Source of the DNA: an uncultured Clostridia bacterium
Lineage (GTDB): Bacteria > Bacillota > Clostridia > Christensenellales > Borkfalkiaceae
DNA: 7,798 bases
Direction of reading: 5' to 3'
Assembly: GCA_937888935.1 (NCBI GenBank)
Contig: CALARO010000404.1
Coordinates: 1-7,798 of the forward strand
A program made the position numbers and the translations under genes. The notes under the pieces are model-generated. The model saw only the letters and a program-made list of their open reading frames with translations, ran no database searches and was not told the DNA's origin. Numbering within the stretch: position 1 is the stretch's first letter; every line of letters begins with the position of its first letter. Of the stretch, positions 1-5,578 are shown one piece after another.

Positions 1-63
1 GAATTTATTTTAACTTTTTTCCTTTTTTCATACCCCAACATTTGACTTTGAGCCACAAAACAA

Positions 64-144
64 AATCGGATTTAACGGCACTTCCACCGCCGAGCGCTCA
101 AATTCAAAAGCCGCCCGCACCGCAAAAGTCCGCCAAATCCGATT
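64..144 (-). terminator. Long imperfect hairpin, possible alpha-operon terminator
   Basis: AATCGGATTT (144-135) pairs perfectly with AAATCCGATT (73-64). The stem can continue inward to about 124 and 85 with one bulged base and G-U pairs that exist only in minus-strand RNA. TTGTTTTG follows the stem. It is about 180 nt past the rplQ stop. A shorter 5-bp hairpin at 274-291 followed by TTTT is a weaker alternative terminator nearer the gene. Confidence 0.4.
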
Positions 145-171
145 GTTAAGTTTTACATAACTTCCGCCGAC

Positions 172-228
172 CGCTTCGTTATTCGCCAAACGTTTCGCTA
201 TTCGTCAAACGCTTCGCTTGCCGCCAAA
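172..228. repeat. Degenerate 19-bp tandem repeat, three units
   Basis: Three adjacent 19-bp units start at 172, 191 and 210; the first is CGCTTCGTTATTCGCCAAA. Units 1 and 2 match at 16 of 19 bases, 1 and 3 at 15, and 2 and 3 at 14. The three differences between units 1 and 2 are all C/T changes. The period is not a multiple of three, so it is not a coding repeat. Confidence 0.6.
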
Positions 229-235
229 CGACCAA

Positions 236-280
236 GTCAAAAACATTCAACTCAAAAACGTCCGACTCAAAACGGCGTAT
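236..280. repeat. Degenerate 15-bp tandem repeat
   Basis: Units at 236-250 (GTCAAAAACATTCAA) and 251-265 (CTCAAAAACGTCCGA) match at 11 of 15 bases; a third, at 266-280, keeps only its start (CTCAAAACG). The array begins 8 bp after the 19-bp array ends. Confidence 0.45.
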
Positions 281-322
281 AAAACAACGCCTACCGGCGC
301 ATAAACAGCGCAAAAATCGAAT

Positions 323-829
323 TTACACCAATTCGATAATCGCCGTTTCCGCACCGTCGCCGCGACGCGCGCCAAGAAGGTAAATTCTCGTGTAACCGCC
401 GCCTTGCTTCGTTTCTTCCTTTCTCGCCGCGTATTTCGGGGCGATCTCGTTGAAGAGTTTGTCCATCAAGGGGTGCTGAACGTCCGCCGTTCTCGCCTTA
501 AACGCGCTCTTTTTCTCGTCGAAGCCTTTGATTTCCTGTAAATCGTAGGTTTTCGCCATAATCGCGCGGCGAGCGGCAAGCTTCTTCGCGCCGTCCTTAA
601 TGTTCGTCGCTTTGATTTCTTTGCCGTTCTTATCCTTCTTCACCACCTCGAATTCGATGTTGTCGTCGTAGGTATTCACGGCTTTCGTAATAAGTTTTTC
701 CACATAAGACTGCAACTCTTTCGCCTTCGGCGCGGTGGTTTCGATTTTACCGTACCAAAGAAGCTGCGAAGCCTGATTTCTCAAAAGAGCGTTTCTCTCT
801 TTCGAAGTTCTTCCCAATTTGCCGGGCAT
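323..829 (-). CDS. rplQ: 50S ribosomal protein L17 with internal insertions
   Basis: The N-terminus (KLGRTSKERNALLRNQ, 4-19; KIETTAPKAKELQ, 28-40) and C-terminus (GGYTRIYLLGARRGDGA, 144-160; IIELV) are typical L17, a large-subunit protein near the exit tunnel. The protein is 168 residues against about 113-127 in most bacteria. The extra length falls in two places: a charged insertion at about 51-82 containing KKDKNGKE, and a second at about 98-120 before the conserved LMDKLFNEIAPKY helix. Longer L17 proteins with a similar KDKDGK-type insertion are, from memory, common in some Clostridia such as Lachnospiraceae, so this is lineage-typical rather than broken. The ATG follows AGGAGG (inside the rpoA end) by 9 nt; rpoA and rplQ are separated by 4 nt. 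Confidence 0.96.
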   Translation of the reverse strand: MPGKLGRTSKERNALLRNQASQLLWYGKIETTAPKAKELQSYVEKLITKAVNTYDDNIEFEVVKKDKNGKEIKATNIKDGAKKLAARRAIMAKTYDLQEIKGFDEKKSAFKARTADVQHPLMDKLFNEIAPKYAARKEETKQGGGYTRIYLLGARRGDGAETAIIELV

Positions 830-833
830 TGTT

Positions 834-1784
834 TTAATCCTCCTGTTTACTTAATGACAGACCGTAAGACTCGAGCTTCGCGATCACTTCGTCCAGCGAT
901 TTTCTGCCGAGATTTCTCACCTTCAGCATATCGTCTTCAGTCTTTTTCGTAAGATCTTCTACCGTATGAATGTTGGCGCGTTTCAGGCAGTTATACGAAC
1001 GCACGGAAAGATCCATATCTTCGATAACCATTCTGAGTATCTGCTGCTGCTTGTCGTCCTCGGTTTTCACAAGAATATCCATACCCTTGATCGTTTCGCT
1101 TAAATTCACGAACAATCCGATATGATCCTGCATAATCTTCGCCGCCAGCGAAATGATTTCTTTTCCCGAAAACGTTCCGTCCGTCCACACTTCAATCGTC
1201 AGTTTATCGTAGTCCACCGCCTGACCTACGCGCGTAGGCTCTACGGTGTAATTCACTTTCTGTACGGGAGTATAGATGGAATCAATCGCAATATAATCCA
1301 CAACGGGCTGCTTGTTTTCCTTCGCGGGGCGATAGCCTCTGCCTCTGCCCACGGTAAGCTCTACGTCAAACTTGCCGCCCTCGTCAATCGTGCAGATGTA
1401 TTGATCCTTGTTGATCACTTCTACTTCGGCGTCCACATTGAGATCCGCGCCGGTAAGCACCGCAGGACCTTCCTTCGTGATGTGAAGCACCTTTTCGTAA
1501 GCTTTATCGGTAACTTTCGTGCGCAAAGCGAGCGTCTTCAAATTAAGAATAATTTCCGTGACGTCCTCTTTGATTCCCTTAACGGCGGAAAACTCGTGTT
1601 TCACGCTTCCGTCAAGGAATTTAATTCCTTCCACCGCCGCGCCGGGCAAAGCGGAAAGCAGAATTCTTCTGAGGCAGTTGCCGATTGTAAGACCGAAACC
1701 CTTCTCTAAAGGCTCGCAAACGACTTTCGCATAGAAATCGTCGTTTTCCAGCACTTCGAGCTTAGGCATATCCATTTCGATCAT
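834..1784 (-). CDS. rpoA: DNA-directed RNA polymerase subunit alpha
   Basis: The 316-residue alpha subunit forms the dimer on which beta and beta' assemble. The N-terminal assembly domain (about 1-235) carries the dimerisation segment GNCLRRILLSALPGAAV (35-51), GRGRGYRPAKENK (146-158), and IDSIYTPVQKVNYTVEPTRV (168-187). After a flexible linker (about 236-247), the C-terminal domain (about 248-312) has the helix-hairpin-helix elements contacting UP elements and activators. DLSVRSYNCLKRANI (258-272) contains R262 and N265, matching the DNA-contacting residues R265 and N268 of E. coli, and NLGRKSLDEV (291-300) follows. The ATG at 1784 has AGGAGG at 6 nt spacing. The last codons contain the rplQ ribosome-binding site. 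Complete and typical. Confidence 0.99.
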   Translation of the reverse strand: MIEMDMPKLEVLENDDFYAKVVCEPLEKGFGLTIGNCLRRILLSALPGAAVEGIKFLDGSVKHEFSAVKGIKEDVTEIILNLKTLALRTKVTDKAYEKVLHITKEGPAVLTGADLNVDAEVEVINKDQYICTIDEGGKFDVELTVGRGRGYRPAKENKQPVVDYIAIDSIYTPVQKVNYTVEPTRVGQAVDYDKLTIEVWTDGTFSGKEIISLAAKIMQDHIGLFVNLSETIKGMDILVKTEDDKQQQILRMVIEDMDLSVRSYNCLKRANIHTVEDLTKKTEDDMLKVRNLGRKSLDEVIAKLESYGLSLSKQED

Positions 1785-1808
1785 ATAATACCTCCTTAAG
1801 CTATATGA

Positions 1809-2435
1809 TTATTTGGAGTACAACTCGACAATCATATGCTCTGCGATCTGACTGTCGATATCTTCTCTCGTGGGAAGCGCAAGAACTTTTCCTTCCAGCG
1901 TTTCGCGGTCGAACTCTACCCACTTCGGCATCGTCGCGCCCGACTTCGTCTCCTTCAGAGCGGTAAAATATTTGTTGGAACGTCTGTTTTCCTTCACCGC
2001 AACCACGTCGCCCGCCTTCACGATATACGAAGGAATGGTAACGGTTTTGCCGTTCACGGAAATGTGCGCGTGATTCACGATCTGGCGCGCCAGCGTTCTC
2101 GAAGGGGCAACGCCCATTCTGAACACCACGTTGTCAAGCCGTCTTTCCAGAAGCGAAAGCATGTTTTCGCCGGTAACGCCCTTCATACGATCCGCCATTT
2201 CGTAGTATTTTCTGAATTGTCCTTCCTGCACGCCGTAAATTCTCTTCGTCTTTTGCTTTTCACGCAGCTGCAGTCCGTATTCGGAAACCTTCTTTCTGTC
2301 TGCGCCGTGCTGACCGGGCGCAACGGGACGCTTGTTAAACGGACACTTGTCCATATAGCATTTATCGCCTTTCAGAAAAAGTTTCGCACCTTCTCTTCTG
2401 CACAGTTTACATTTTGCTTCTCTATAAGTTGCCAT
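1809..2435 (-). CDS. rpsD: 30S ribosomal protein S4, zinc-binding (C+) form
   Basis: This 208-residue primary 16S rRNA-binding protein nucleates 30S assembly and lies near the mRNA entry tunnel. The N-terminal region has four cysteines, C9, C12, C26 and C31 (CX2C-X13-CX4C), predicting a zinc site as in the Thermus-type protein. The S4 RNA-binding domain spans about residues 97-160 (ERRLDNVVFRMG, then HISVNGK). The C-terminus ends IVELYSK as usual. An AGGA lies 8 nt before the ATG. Its position between rpsK and rpoA matches E. coli and many Clostridia, whereas Bacillus has rpsD elsewhere. In the E. coli arrangement S4 is the autogenous repressor of the operon, so it could act on the leader upstream of rpsM here; that is inference. 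Confidence 0.98.
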   Translation of the reverse strand: MATYREAKCKLCRREGAKLFLKGDKCYMDKCPFNKRPVAPGQHGADRKKVSEYGLQLREKQKTKRIYGVQEGQFRKYYEMADRMKGVTGENMLSLLERRLDNVVFRMGVAPSRTLARQIVNHAHISVNGKTVTIPSYIVKAGDVVAVKENRRSNKYFTALKETKSGATMPKWVEFDRETLEGKVLALPTREDIDSQIAEHMIVELYSK

Positions 2436-2456
2436 AATCTTCTTCCTGCCTTTACA

Positions 2457-2864
2457 TTATACTCTGCGGCGCTTGGGGGGTCTGCAACCGTTGTGAGGGA
2501 TGGGCGAAACGTCGGAAATAAGCGTTACTTCCAATTCGCAGGCCGCCAACGCGCGGATCGCGGATTCTCTGCCCGCACCCGGGCCTTTCACATACACTTC
2601 CACGCTGCGAAGACCGTGTTCTTTCGCCGCCTTCGCCGCGGTTTCGGCAGCCATCTGCGCCGCGAACGGCGTACCCTTTCTGCTGCCCTTGTACCCGAGC
2701 GCGCCCGCGCTCGACCACGAAATGGCGTTGCCGCTCATATCCGTGATGGTAACGAGAGTATTATTGAACGTGGACTGGATATGCACCTGTCCTTTGTCTA
2801 CTTTTTTAAGCTCCTTACGTTTACGAGGAGTACCCGCCTTTTTAGCGTTTTTCACTTCTGCCAT
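2457..2864 (-). CDS. rpsK: 30S ribosomal protein S11
   Basis: The gene encodes 135 residues, slightly longer than the E. coli protein owing to a basic N-terminal tail (to about residue 22). S11 lies on the platform of the 30S subunit, binds the 3' domain of 16S rRNA, and helps form the mRNA exit region. The core motifs are HIQSTFNNTLVTITD (28-42), SSAGALGYKGSRKGTPFAAQ (51-70), VYVKGPGAGRESAIRAL (90-106), and the C-terminal signature LISDVSPIPHNGCRPPKRRR (115-134). The ATG at 2864 follows GGAGGAG with 8 nt spacing, 19 nt past rpsM. No deviation from the family is evident. Confidence 0.98.
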   Translation of the reverse strand: MAEVKNAKKAGTPRKRKELKKVDKGQVHIQSTFNNTLVTITDMSGNAISWSSAGALGYKGSRKGTPFAAQMAAETAAKAAKEHGLRSVEVYVKGPGAGRESAIRALAACELEVTLISDVSPIPHNGCRPPKRRRV

Positions 2865-2883
2865 GATCTATTCTCCTCCGTGA

Positions 2884-3252
2884 TTATTTCTTTTTGCCTG
2901 CGATAGCGCGCGCCTTACCTTTGCGGGTGTGCGCGTTTCTCTTGGTGCTTTGTCCGCGGACGGGCAAGCCCTTTCTGTGGCGGATACCGCGATAGCAGCC
3001 GATTTCCATCAATCTCTTGATGTTTAAAGAAACTTCGCTGCGAAGTTCGCCTTCCACTCTTACGTTGTGATCAATATATTCTCTCAGTTTGGAAACGTCG
3101 TTCTCGTCGAGATCTTTCACTCTCTTATCGGGATCAATGCCCGTTTCCGCGAGAATTTTTTTCGAGGTGGCAAGACCGATTCCGTAAATGTAAGTCAGAC
3201 CGATTTCCACTCTCTTTTCTCTGGGTAAATCAACACCGGCAATACGTGCCAT
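2884..3252 (-). CDS. rpsM: 30S ribosomal protein S13
   Basis: The gene encodes 122 residues, typical length. S13 sits in the head of the 30S subunit, contacts the P-site tRNA through its basic tail, and forms bridges to the 50S subunit. Visible features: MARIAGVDLPREKRVEIGLT at the N-terminus, a helix-two-turn-helix core with YIYGIG (21-26), the YRGIRHRKGLPVRGQ signature (87-101), and a very basic tail (RKGKARAIAGKKK). The usual NARTRKG is NAHTRKG here (107-113), a single Arg-to-His change in the RNA-contacting tail. It is the first gene of the alpha operon. The GGAGG lies 12 nt before the ATG, longer than at the neighbouring genes, and could be a point of translational control. Confidence 0.97.
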   Translation of the reverse strand: MARIAGVDLPREKRVEIGLTYIYGIGLATSKKILAETGIDPDKRVKDLDENDVSKLREYIDHNVRVEGELRSEVSLNIKRLMEIGCYRGIRHRKGLPVRGQSTKRNAHTRKGKARAIAGKKK

Positions 3253-3365
3253 AATGTTCTGAATCCTCCGTGTTAAAATTTTTGTTTAATATTTTTCTCT
3301 ATTGCCAACGACGCGCCGCTCGGGTAGTGGAAAATACTTTCGCGATTTGCCGTATTATTGTCTTG

Positions 3366-3496
3366 TTTTTACGGTGTTTTTCTTTGATTTCCGGCTGTTT
3401 TTCCCGTGATTTTGCCTGTTTTTCTGCGAAAAATAAGGCTTTTTCGGGGCAAAATACACGATAAAACCGAATTTTTGCCCCGTTTTCAAGCAAAAA
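3366..3496. other. Helically phased A/T tracts (predicted curved DNA)
   Basis: Thirteen A or T tracts, mostly 4-5 bp, have centres near 3368, 3379, 3389, 3400, 3411, 3421, 3431, 3442, 3452, 3464, 3474, 3484 and 3494. Their mean spacing is 10.5 bp, the helical repeat of B-DNA. Phased A-tracts on either strand bend DNA in the same direction, so this stretch should be intrinsically curved. Looser phasing continues to about 3543. It lies downstream of the alpha promoter. Confidence 0.6.
3445..3482 (-). other. Leader hairpin A
   Basis: CGGGGCAAAA (3482-3473) and TTTTGCCCCG (3454-3445) form a perfect 10-bp stem with an 18-nt loop. The sequence after it on the minus strand is A-rich and then folds into a further 7-bp stem (3440-3446 with 3427-3433), so it is not a standard terminator. 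It is more stable than hairpin B because of its GC end. Confidence 0.5.
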
Positions 3497-3499
3497 TTC
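3469..3499 (-). other. Leader hairpin B (competes with hairpin A)
   Basis: GAATTTTTGC (3499-3490) pairs perfectly over 10 bp with GCAAAAATTC (3478-3469), with an 11-nt loop. Its 3' arm shares positions 3473-3478 with the 5' arm of hairpin A, so both cannot form together. It is transcribed first. Confidence 0.45.
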
Positions 3500-3512
3500 A
3501 GCCGTTTTCAAG
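3480..3512 (-). repeat. 11-bp direct repeat in the alpha leader
   Basis: CTTGAAAACGG occurs twice on the minus strand, at 3512-3502 and 3490-3480, exactly 22 bp apart. The second copy lies in the loop of hairpin B and at the base of hairpin A. It may simply reflect the phased-tract composition of the region. Confidence 0.45.
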
Positions 3513-3584
3513 GATATTTTCAGCGTTTTTACGCAAATTTTTTGCAAAACAGCGCAAGATACCCTATTTTTAACCGTATACAAT

Positions 3585-3614
3585 ATTATATCACGGGGCG
3601 GCAAACTTTGTCAA
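3585..3614 (-). promoter_or_regulatory. Near-perfect sigma-A promoter for the alpha operon
   Basis: On the minus strand a perfect TTGACA (3614-3609) and a perfect TATAAT (3590-3585) are separated by 18 bp, with TG one base upstream of the -10 (an extended -10). The predicted transcription start is near 3577-3579. It lies about 30 bp past the rpmJ terminator and faces rpsM, so it should be the main promoter of rpsM-rpsK-rpsD-rpoA-rplQ. Confidence 0.85.
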
Positions 3615-3645
3615 GCGTTTTTCCGCCGCGATATAACGCTTTTTT

Positions 3646-3686
3646 AAAAAAAATTTCGCCAAAGAACGGCGTAACGCCGTTCTTTG
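3646..3686 (-). terminator. Predicted intrinsic terminator after rpmJ
   Basis: Twenty nt past the rpmJ stop, minus-strand RNA forms a perfect 12-bp stem (3675-3686 with 3660-3671) with loop TTA. A run of eight T follows at 3653-3646. Six nt separate stem and T-run, but three more pairs (TTT with AAA, bulging GCG) can close this gap. It would end or attenuate spc-operon transcription before the alpha promoter. Confidence 0.75.
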
Positions 3687-3706
3687 AAAAAATCGTTGCT
3701 TTACGC

Positions 3707-3823
3707 TTAGCCCTGTCTTTGTTTGTGGCTCTTGCTCTTCGAGCAAATCACCATCACTCTGCCGTTTCTCTTGATCACTTTGCACTTATCGCACATAGGT
3801 TTTACGGAAGGTCTTACTTTCAT
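3707..3823 (-). CDS. rpmJ: 50S ribosomal protein L36, zinc-binding (C+) form
   Basis: This short gene encodes 38 residues: MKVRPSVKPMCDKCKVIKRN, then GRVMVICSKSKSHKQRQG. L36 is the smallest large-subunit protein and stabilises 23S rRNA near the peptidyl transferase arm. The zinc ligands C11, C14, C27 and a histidine are present, so this is the zinc-ribbon form. The usual spacing from the third cysteine to the histidine is four residues (C27-X4-H32) in a 37-residue protein; here it is five (SKSKS, H33), a one-residue insertion. A GGAG lies 9 nt before the ATG. It directly follows infA and precedes a terminator-like hairpin, making it the last gene of the spc transcription unit. Confidence 0.96.
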   Translation of the reverse strand: MKVRPSVKPMCDKCKVIKRNGRVMVICSKSKSHKQRQG

Positions 3824-3862
3824 TTTTCTTTTCTCCTTGATAGTTTCTTTGTGAAGGCGCGA

Positions 3863-4084
3863 TTACGATTTGCTGCGCCACGTGATTCTTCCTTTCGTCA
3901 GATCATACGGACTCATTTCAAGCTTCACCGTATCGCCTTCGATGATACGGATATAATTCATACGAAGCTTGCCCGAAATGTACGCCGTGATGGTGTGACC
4001 GTTGGAAAGCTGCACTTTGAATGTTGCGTTGGGCAGCGCTTCAAGCACCTTGCCTTCCGCTTCGATTACGTCGTCTTTGGACAC
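3863..4084 (-). CDS. infA: Translation initiation factor IF-1
   Basis: The gene encodes 73 residues, nearly the universal IF-1 length. IF-1 is a single OB-fold (S1-like) protein that occupies the A site of the 30S subunit during initiation and cooperates with IF-2 and IF-3. Recognisable segments are EAEGKVLEALPNATF (8-22), NGHTITAYISGKLRMN (28-43), and the C-terminal MSPYDLTKGRITWR (57-70). The start codon is GTG (4082-4084), preceded by GGAGGAG with 6 nt spacing, a very strong site that may compensate for the non-ATG start. The typical next gene, rpmJ, follows after 39 nt. Confidence 0.98.
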   Translation of the reverse strand: MSKDDVIEAEGKVLEALPNATFKVQLSNGHTITAYISGKLRMNYIRIIEGDTVKLEMSPYDLTKGRITWRSKS

Positions 4085-4160
4085 GAAAATCTCCTCCGAT
4101 TGATATTCGATCGTTTGTCTTTTTATTTGTCGCTGATTGTTTTTCTTTTGCGCCGGGGGG

Positions 4161-4910
4161 TTACAGCGTTAAGATTTCTACGCCGTCTTCGCGGATCACC
4201 ACCGTGTTTTCGTAGTGCGCCGCGGGCGAGCCGTCGATCGTCACCGCGCCCCAGTCGTCGTCTAAAATCCGCACCCGATAGTTGCCCATCGAGATCATCG
4301 GCTCGATACAGATGACCGTGTTCGCTTTGAGCCGCGGACCTGTGCCGAGTTTACCGTAGTTCGGCACGGCGGGATCTTCGTGCATCTCGCGCCCGATCCC
4401 ATGCCCCGTATACGAACGGATCACCCCGTAGCCGAACGATTCGGCGTACTTCTGTACGCGATAGCCGATGTCGTACAAGGGCGTTCCCGCGCGCAGGTTT
4501 TCGATGCCTTTGAAGAAACATTCCTTCGTGCGTTCCACCAAAAGCCGCTTCTCTTCCGATACGTTGCCGATCTGAAAGGTGCGGGCGGCGTCGCCGTGAA
4601 ACCCGTTTTTATACGCGCATAAATCCACCGTGACGATGTCGCCGTCTTTTAAAATCGTCTTTTCGTCCGGGATACCGTGTACCACCATCTCGTTGATCGA
4701 TACGCACGCCGAGGCGGGAAAACCGCCGTACCCGAGACACGAGGGGGACGCCCCCGCTGCGCGGATAAACTTTTCGACGAGTTCGTCAACTTCTTTCGTA
4801 CTCATGCCCGCGCGGATTCTTTCGCCCACGAACGCAAGCGTATCGCGCACGATCGCGCAAGGCTCGCGCATCAGTTCGATTTCCGCGTCGGTTTTCGTGA
4901 TAATGCTCAT
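4161..4910 (-). CDS. map: Type I methionine aminopeptidase
   Basis: This 249-residue cytoplasmic metalloprotease removes the initiator methionine from nascent proteins after deformylation. It has the pita-bread fold core without an N-terminal extension, as in E. coli-type (Ia) enzymes. The five metal ligands are all visible: D96 (VTVDL), D107 (HGDAAR), H170 (TGHGIG), E203 (CIEPM) and E234 (HYENT). H78 (VVHGIP) fits the conserved substrate-contacting histidine. The ATG at 4910 overlaps the adk stop by 4 nt, and only a weak upstream GGAA is seen, so translation is probably coupled to adk. It is followed by a 76-nt gap before infA. Many Firmicutes carry a small KOW-domain gene in this gap, but there is no room for it here. 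Confidence 0.98.
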   Translation of the reverse strand: MSIITKTDAEIELMREPCAIVRDTLAFVGERIRAGMSTKEVDELVEKFIRAAGASPSCLGYGGFPASACVSINEMVVHGIPDEKTILKDGDIVTVDLCAYKNGFHGDAARTFQIGNVSEEKRLLVERTKECFFKGIENLRAGTPLYDIGYRVQKYAESFGYGVIRSYTGHGIGREMHEDPAVPNYGKLGTGPRLKANTVICIEPMISMGNYRVRILDDDWGAVTIDGSPAAHYENTVVIREDGVEILTL

Positions 4911-5539
4911 CTGTATTGTTCCAGCACGTTCGCAATTTCTTTAAACAACACTTCGGGCGGTTCGTCCGTACCCGTGAAGTTTAAAATCAAACCCTTCTTC
5001 GTGTAGTAGTCGATAAGGGGCGCGGTCTGCGCGCCGTACACGTCTAACCGTTTCTGCACGGTTTCGGGGTTGTCGTCCGGGCGTTGATACAATTCGCCGT
5101 CGCAACGATCGCACGTGGTTTTGCCGCCGAGCGTGGAAACGTGATAGCTTTCGCCGCAGTTTCTGCACACTCTTCTGCCGCAAAGACGAGCCATCAGCAG
5201 CGAGAAATCAATATTGATATTCACCACCGCGTCGATCTTCGTGAATTTTTCAAGCGCTTCCGCCTGAAACACGTTGCGGGGGAAGCCGTCTAACAGATAG
5301 CCGTTTTTGCAATCGTCTTCCTGCAAACGGTTTTCCACGATTTTGCACGTAACTTCGTCCGGCACTAACTGCCCTTTATCAATATACGATTTCGCAAGAA
5401 CGCCGATTTCCGTCTGATTTTTGATGTTCGCGCGGAAAATGTCGCCCGTGGAAATGTGCGGCATACCGAAACGCTCGGAAATGCGCGTTGCCTGCGTGCC
5501 TTTGCCCGCGCCGGGCGCGCCGAGTAAGATAATATTCAT
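4907..5539 (-). CDS. adk: Adenylate kinase, zinc-LID type
   Basis: Cytoplasmic adenylate kinase interconverts ATP + AMP and 2 ADP. The start is set at the ATG of MNIILLGAPG (5539), giving 210 residues, normal for the long bacterial form. An in-frame TTG 13 codons upstream lacks the family sequence and is rejected. Motifs: P-loop GAPGAGKGTQ (7-16), AMP-binding STGDIFR (30-36), DGFPRN (84-89), GRR opening the LID (121-123), and the RPDDN segment (153-157). The LID carries four cysteines, C125, C128, C143 and C146 (CX2C-X14-CX2C), indicating structural zinc as in many Gram-positive enzymes. A GGAG lies 11 nt before the ATG. The TGA stop overlaps the map start as ATGA, implying translational coupling. 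The secY-adk-map order is typical of Firmicutes. Confidence 0.98.
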   Translation of the reverse strand: MNIILLGAPGAGKGTQATRISERFGMPHISTGDIFRANIKNQTEIGVLAKSYIDKGQLVPDEVTCKIVENRLQEDDCKNGYLLDGFPRNVFQAEALEKFTKIDAVVNINIDFSLLMARLCGRRVCRNCGESYHVSTLGGKTTCDRCDGELYQRPDDNPETVQKRLDVYGAQTAPLIDYYTKKGLILNFTGTDEPPEVLFKEIANVLEQYR

Positions 5540-5578
5540 CTGCCGATGTTCTCCGTATCTGTGTTCCGTATTCCGCAA

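Larger units (their letters stand above)
1..322. other. Non-coding region downstream of rplQ
   Basis: No credible gene lies in the 322 bp after rplQ up to the window edge. A short minus-strand frame at 6-32 ends after eight codons and has no support. The region holds two degenerate tandem repeats (172-228 and 236-280) and a long imperfect hairpin (64-144). The ABC energy-coupling-factor genes that often follow rplQ in Firmicutes are absent here. Confidence 0.6.
3253..3578 (-). promoter_or_regulatory. Long structured leader of the alpha operon mRNA
   Basis: From the predicted start near 3578 to the rpsM ATG there are about 325 untranslated nt, long for a ribosomal operon. The sense strand is A-rich and contains several predicted hairpins, two of which exclude each other (3445-3482 and 3469-3499). 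It ends with GGAGG 12 nt before ATG. In E. coli, and separately for rpsD in Bacillus, S4 represses translation by binding its mRNA leader. Since rpsD is in this operon, an S4-responsive leader is plausible, but I could not match the known S4 pseudoknot. A 101-codon open frame (3299-3604) crosses the leader but would start upstream of the promoter -10, so I do not call it a gene. Confidence 0.6.

Noticed and set aside
6..32. Start of a next minus-strand gene (ATG followed by lysine codons)
   Set aside because: The frame hits a stop after eight codons and lacks a Shine-Dalgarno site.
172..228. CRISPR-like array
   Set aside because: The units are contiguous 19-bp tandem copies with no spacers, and they are too diverged from each other.
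1122..1709. 195-codon plus-strand open frame
   Set aside because: It is entirely antisense to rpoA and has no recognisable motif or ribosome-binding context.
1836..2906. 356-codon plus-strand open frame
   Set aside because: It lies antisense to rpsD and rpsK, which are unmistakable. Its arginine/histidine/phenylalanine-rich product resembles no family and reflects codon bias on the opposite strand.
3299..3604. 101-codon minus-strand open frame in the rpmJ-rpsM gap
   Set aside because: Its TTG start lies between the -35 and -10 of the strong promoter, so the main transcript would not contain it. No ATG with a Shine-Dalgarno site follows. The lysine-rich composition mirrors the A-tracts.
4085..4160. 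Possible promoter or small KOW-domain gene between map and infA
   Set aside because: The 76-nt gap is too short for that gene, and no convincing -35/-10 pair is present; only the infA Shine-Dalgarno site is clear.
3542..4315. 257-codon plus-strand open frame
   Set aside because: It is antisense to rpmJ, infA and part of map, all clearly recognised on the minus strand.
5540..5578. 13-codon N-terminal extension of adk from a TTG
   Set aside because: Adenylate kinases begin just before the P-loop (MNIILLGAPG); the extension is not family-like, and a GGAG supports the ATG at 5539.
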